Source of the DNA: CAYQQR01 sp964420035
Lineage (GTDB): Bacteria > Bacteroidota > Bacteroidia > Bacteroidales > SM23-62
Reading direction: 5' to 3'
NCBI GenBank assembly: GCA_964420035.1
Contig: CAYQQR010000042.1
Location: 1 to 36,275 of the forward strand
Length of the DNA stretch: 36,275 nucleotides
Part shown: piece by piece, positions 36,203-36,275 of the stretch
Layout: each line of letters starts with the position of its first letter
How positions within the stretch are numbered: the stretch's first letter is position 1
Notes under the pieces: generated by a model
Seen by the model: the letters and a program-made list of their open reading frames with translations, nothing else
The model's database searches: none
What the model was told of the DNA's origin: nothing
Program-made: the position numbers and the translations under genes

Positions 36203-36275
36203 TAATCGTTTATTCACACTTTACTAGTGTCATGTCACACTTGTAATGTCGCAAAATAATTTGTATATTAACTCC

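Overview
The window reads as a polysaccharide-utilisation locus from an AT-rich Gram-negative bacterium of the Bacteroidota/Chlorobi/Calditrichota-KSB1 (FCB) kind. The outer-membrane markers are a TonB-dependent receptor with an N-terminal carboxypeptidase-regulatory-like domain, a PorV/PorQ-family barrel, and a protein with a type IX secretion style C-terminal domain. I see no SusD homologue. Many genes have clear Shine-Dalgarno sequences and some use GTG or TTG starts. Both are unusual for Bacteroidota proper, so a deeper FCB lineage (for example KSB1, Calditrichota or Marinimicrobia) is my preferred but unproven placement.

Layout. Apart from a small + strand membrane protein (207-449), every gene is on the minus strand, so transcription runs from right to left. 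At the right edge a LacI-family regulator (36076-35052) is split by a 5-bp tandem duplication; it has its own promoter and paired palindromic operator candidates. Next is an outer-membrane operon: TonB-dependent receptor (34789-31772), secreted fibronectin-III/CTD protein (31722-29659) and PorV-like barrel (29614-28586), ending in a stem-loop at 28488-28448. After a 332-bp spacer comes a uroporphyrinogen-decarboxylase-family protein (28253-27168), a 106-bp interrupted inverted repeat, and a calcineurin-like metallophosphatase (26982-25801).

From 25727 to 620 there is an almost gapless array of 14 genes: seven S1-type formylglycine sulfatases, four proteins resembling clan GH-D (GH36-like alpha-galactosidase) enzymes, one six-hairpin (alpha/alpha) glycosidase-like protein, one Tat-exported right-handed beta-helix protein and one PhoD-like phosphatase. 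It closes with a GC-rich nested hairpin terminator (531-464).

Working model (inference). The receptor and its secreted partner capture and import oligosaccharides of a sulfated, probably alpha-galactose-containing glycan. Sulfatases, exported folded by Tat, remove sulfate esters. Sec-exported glycosidases and the beta-helix enzyme cut the backbone or side chains in the periplasm. The two phosphatases and the URO-D-family protein suggest further decorations such as phosphate or O-methyl groups. No sulfatase-maturation enzyme, inner-membrane sugar transporter or sugar catabolism gene is present, so these must be encoded elsewhere. No tRNA, rRNA, CRISPR array, transposase or integrase was seen.
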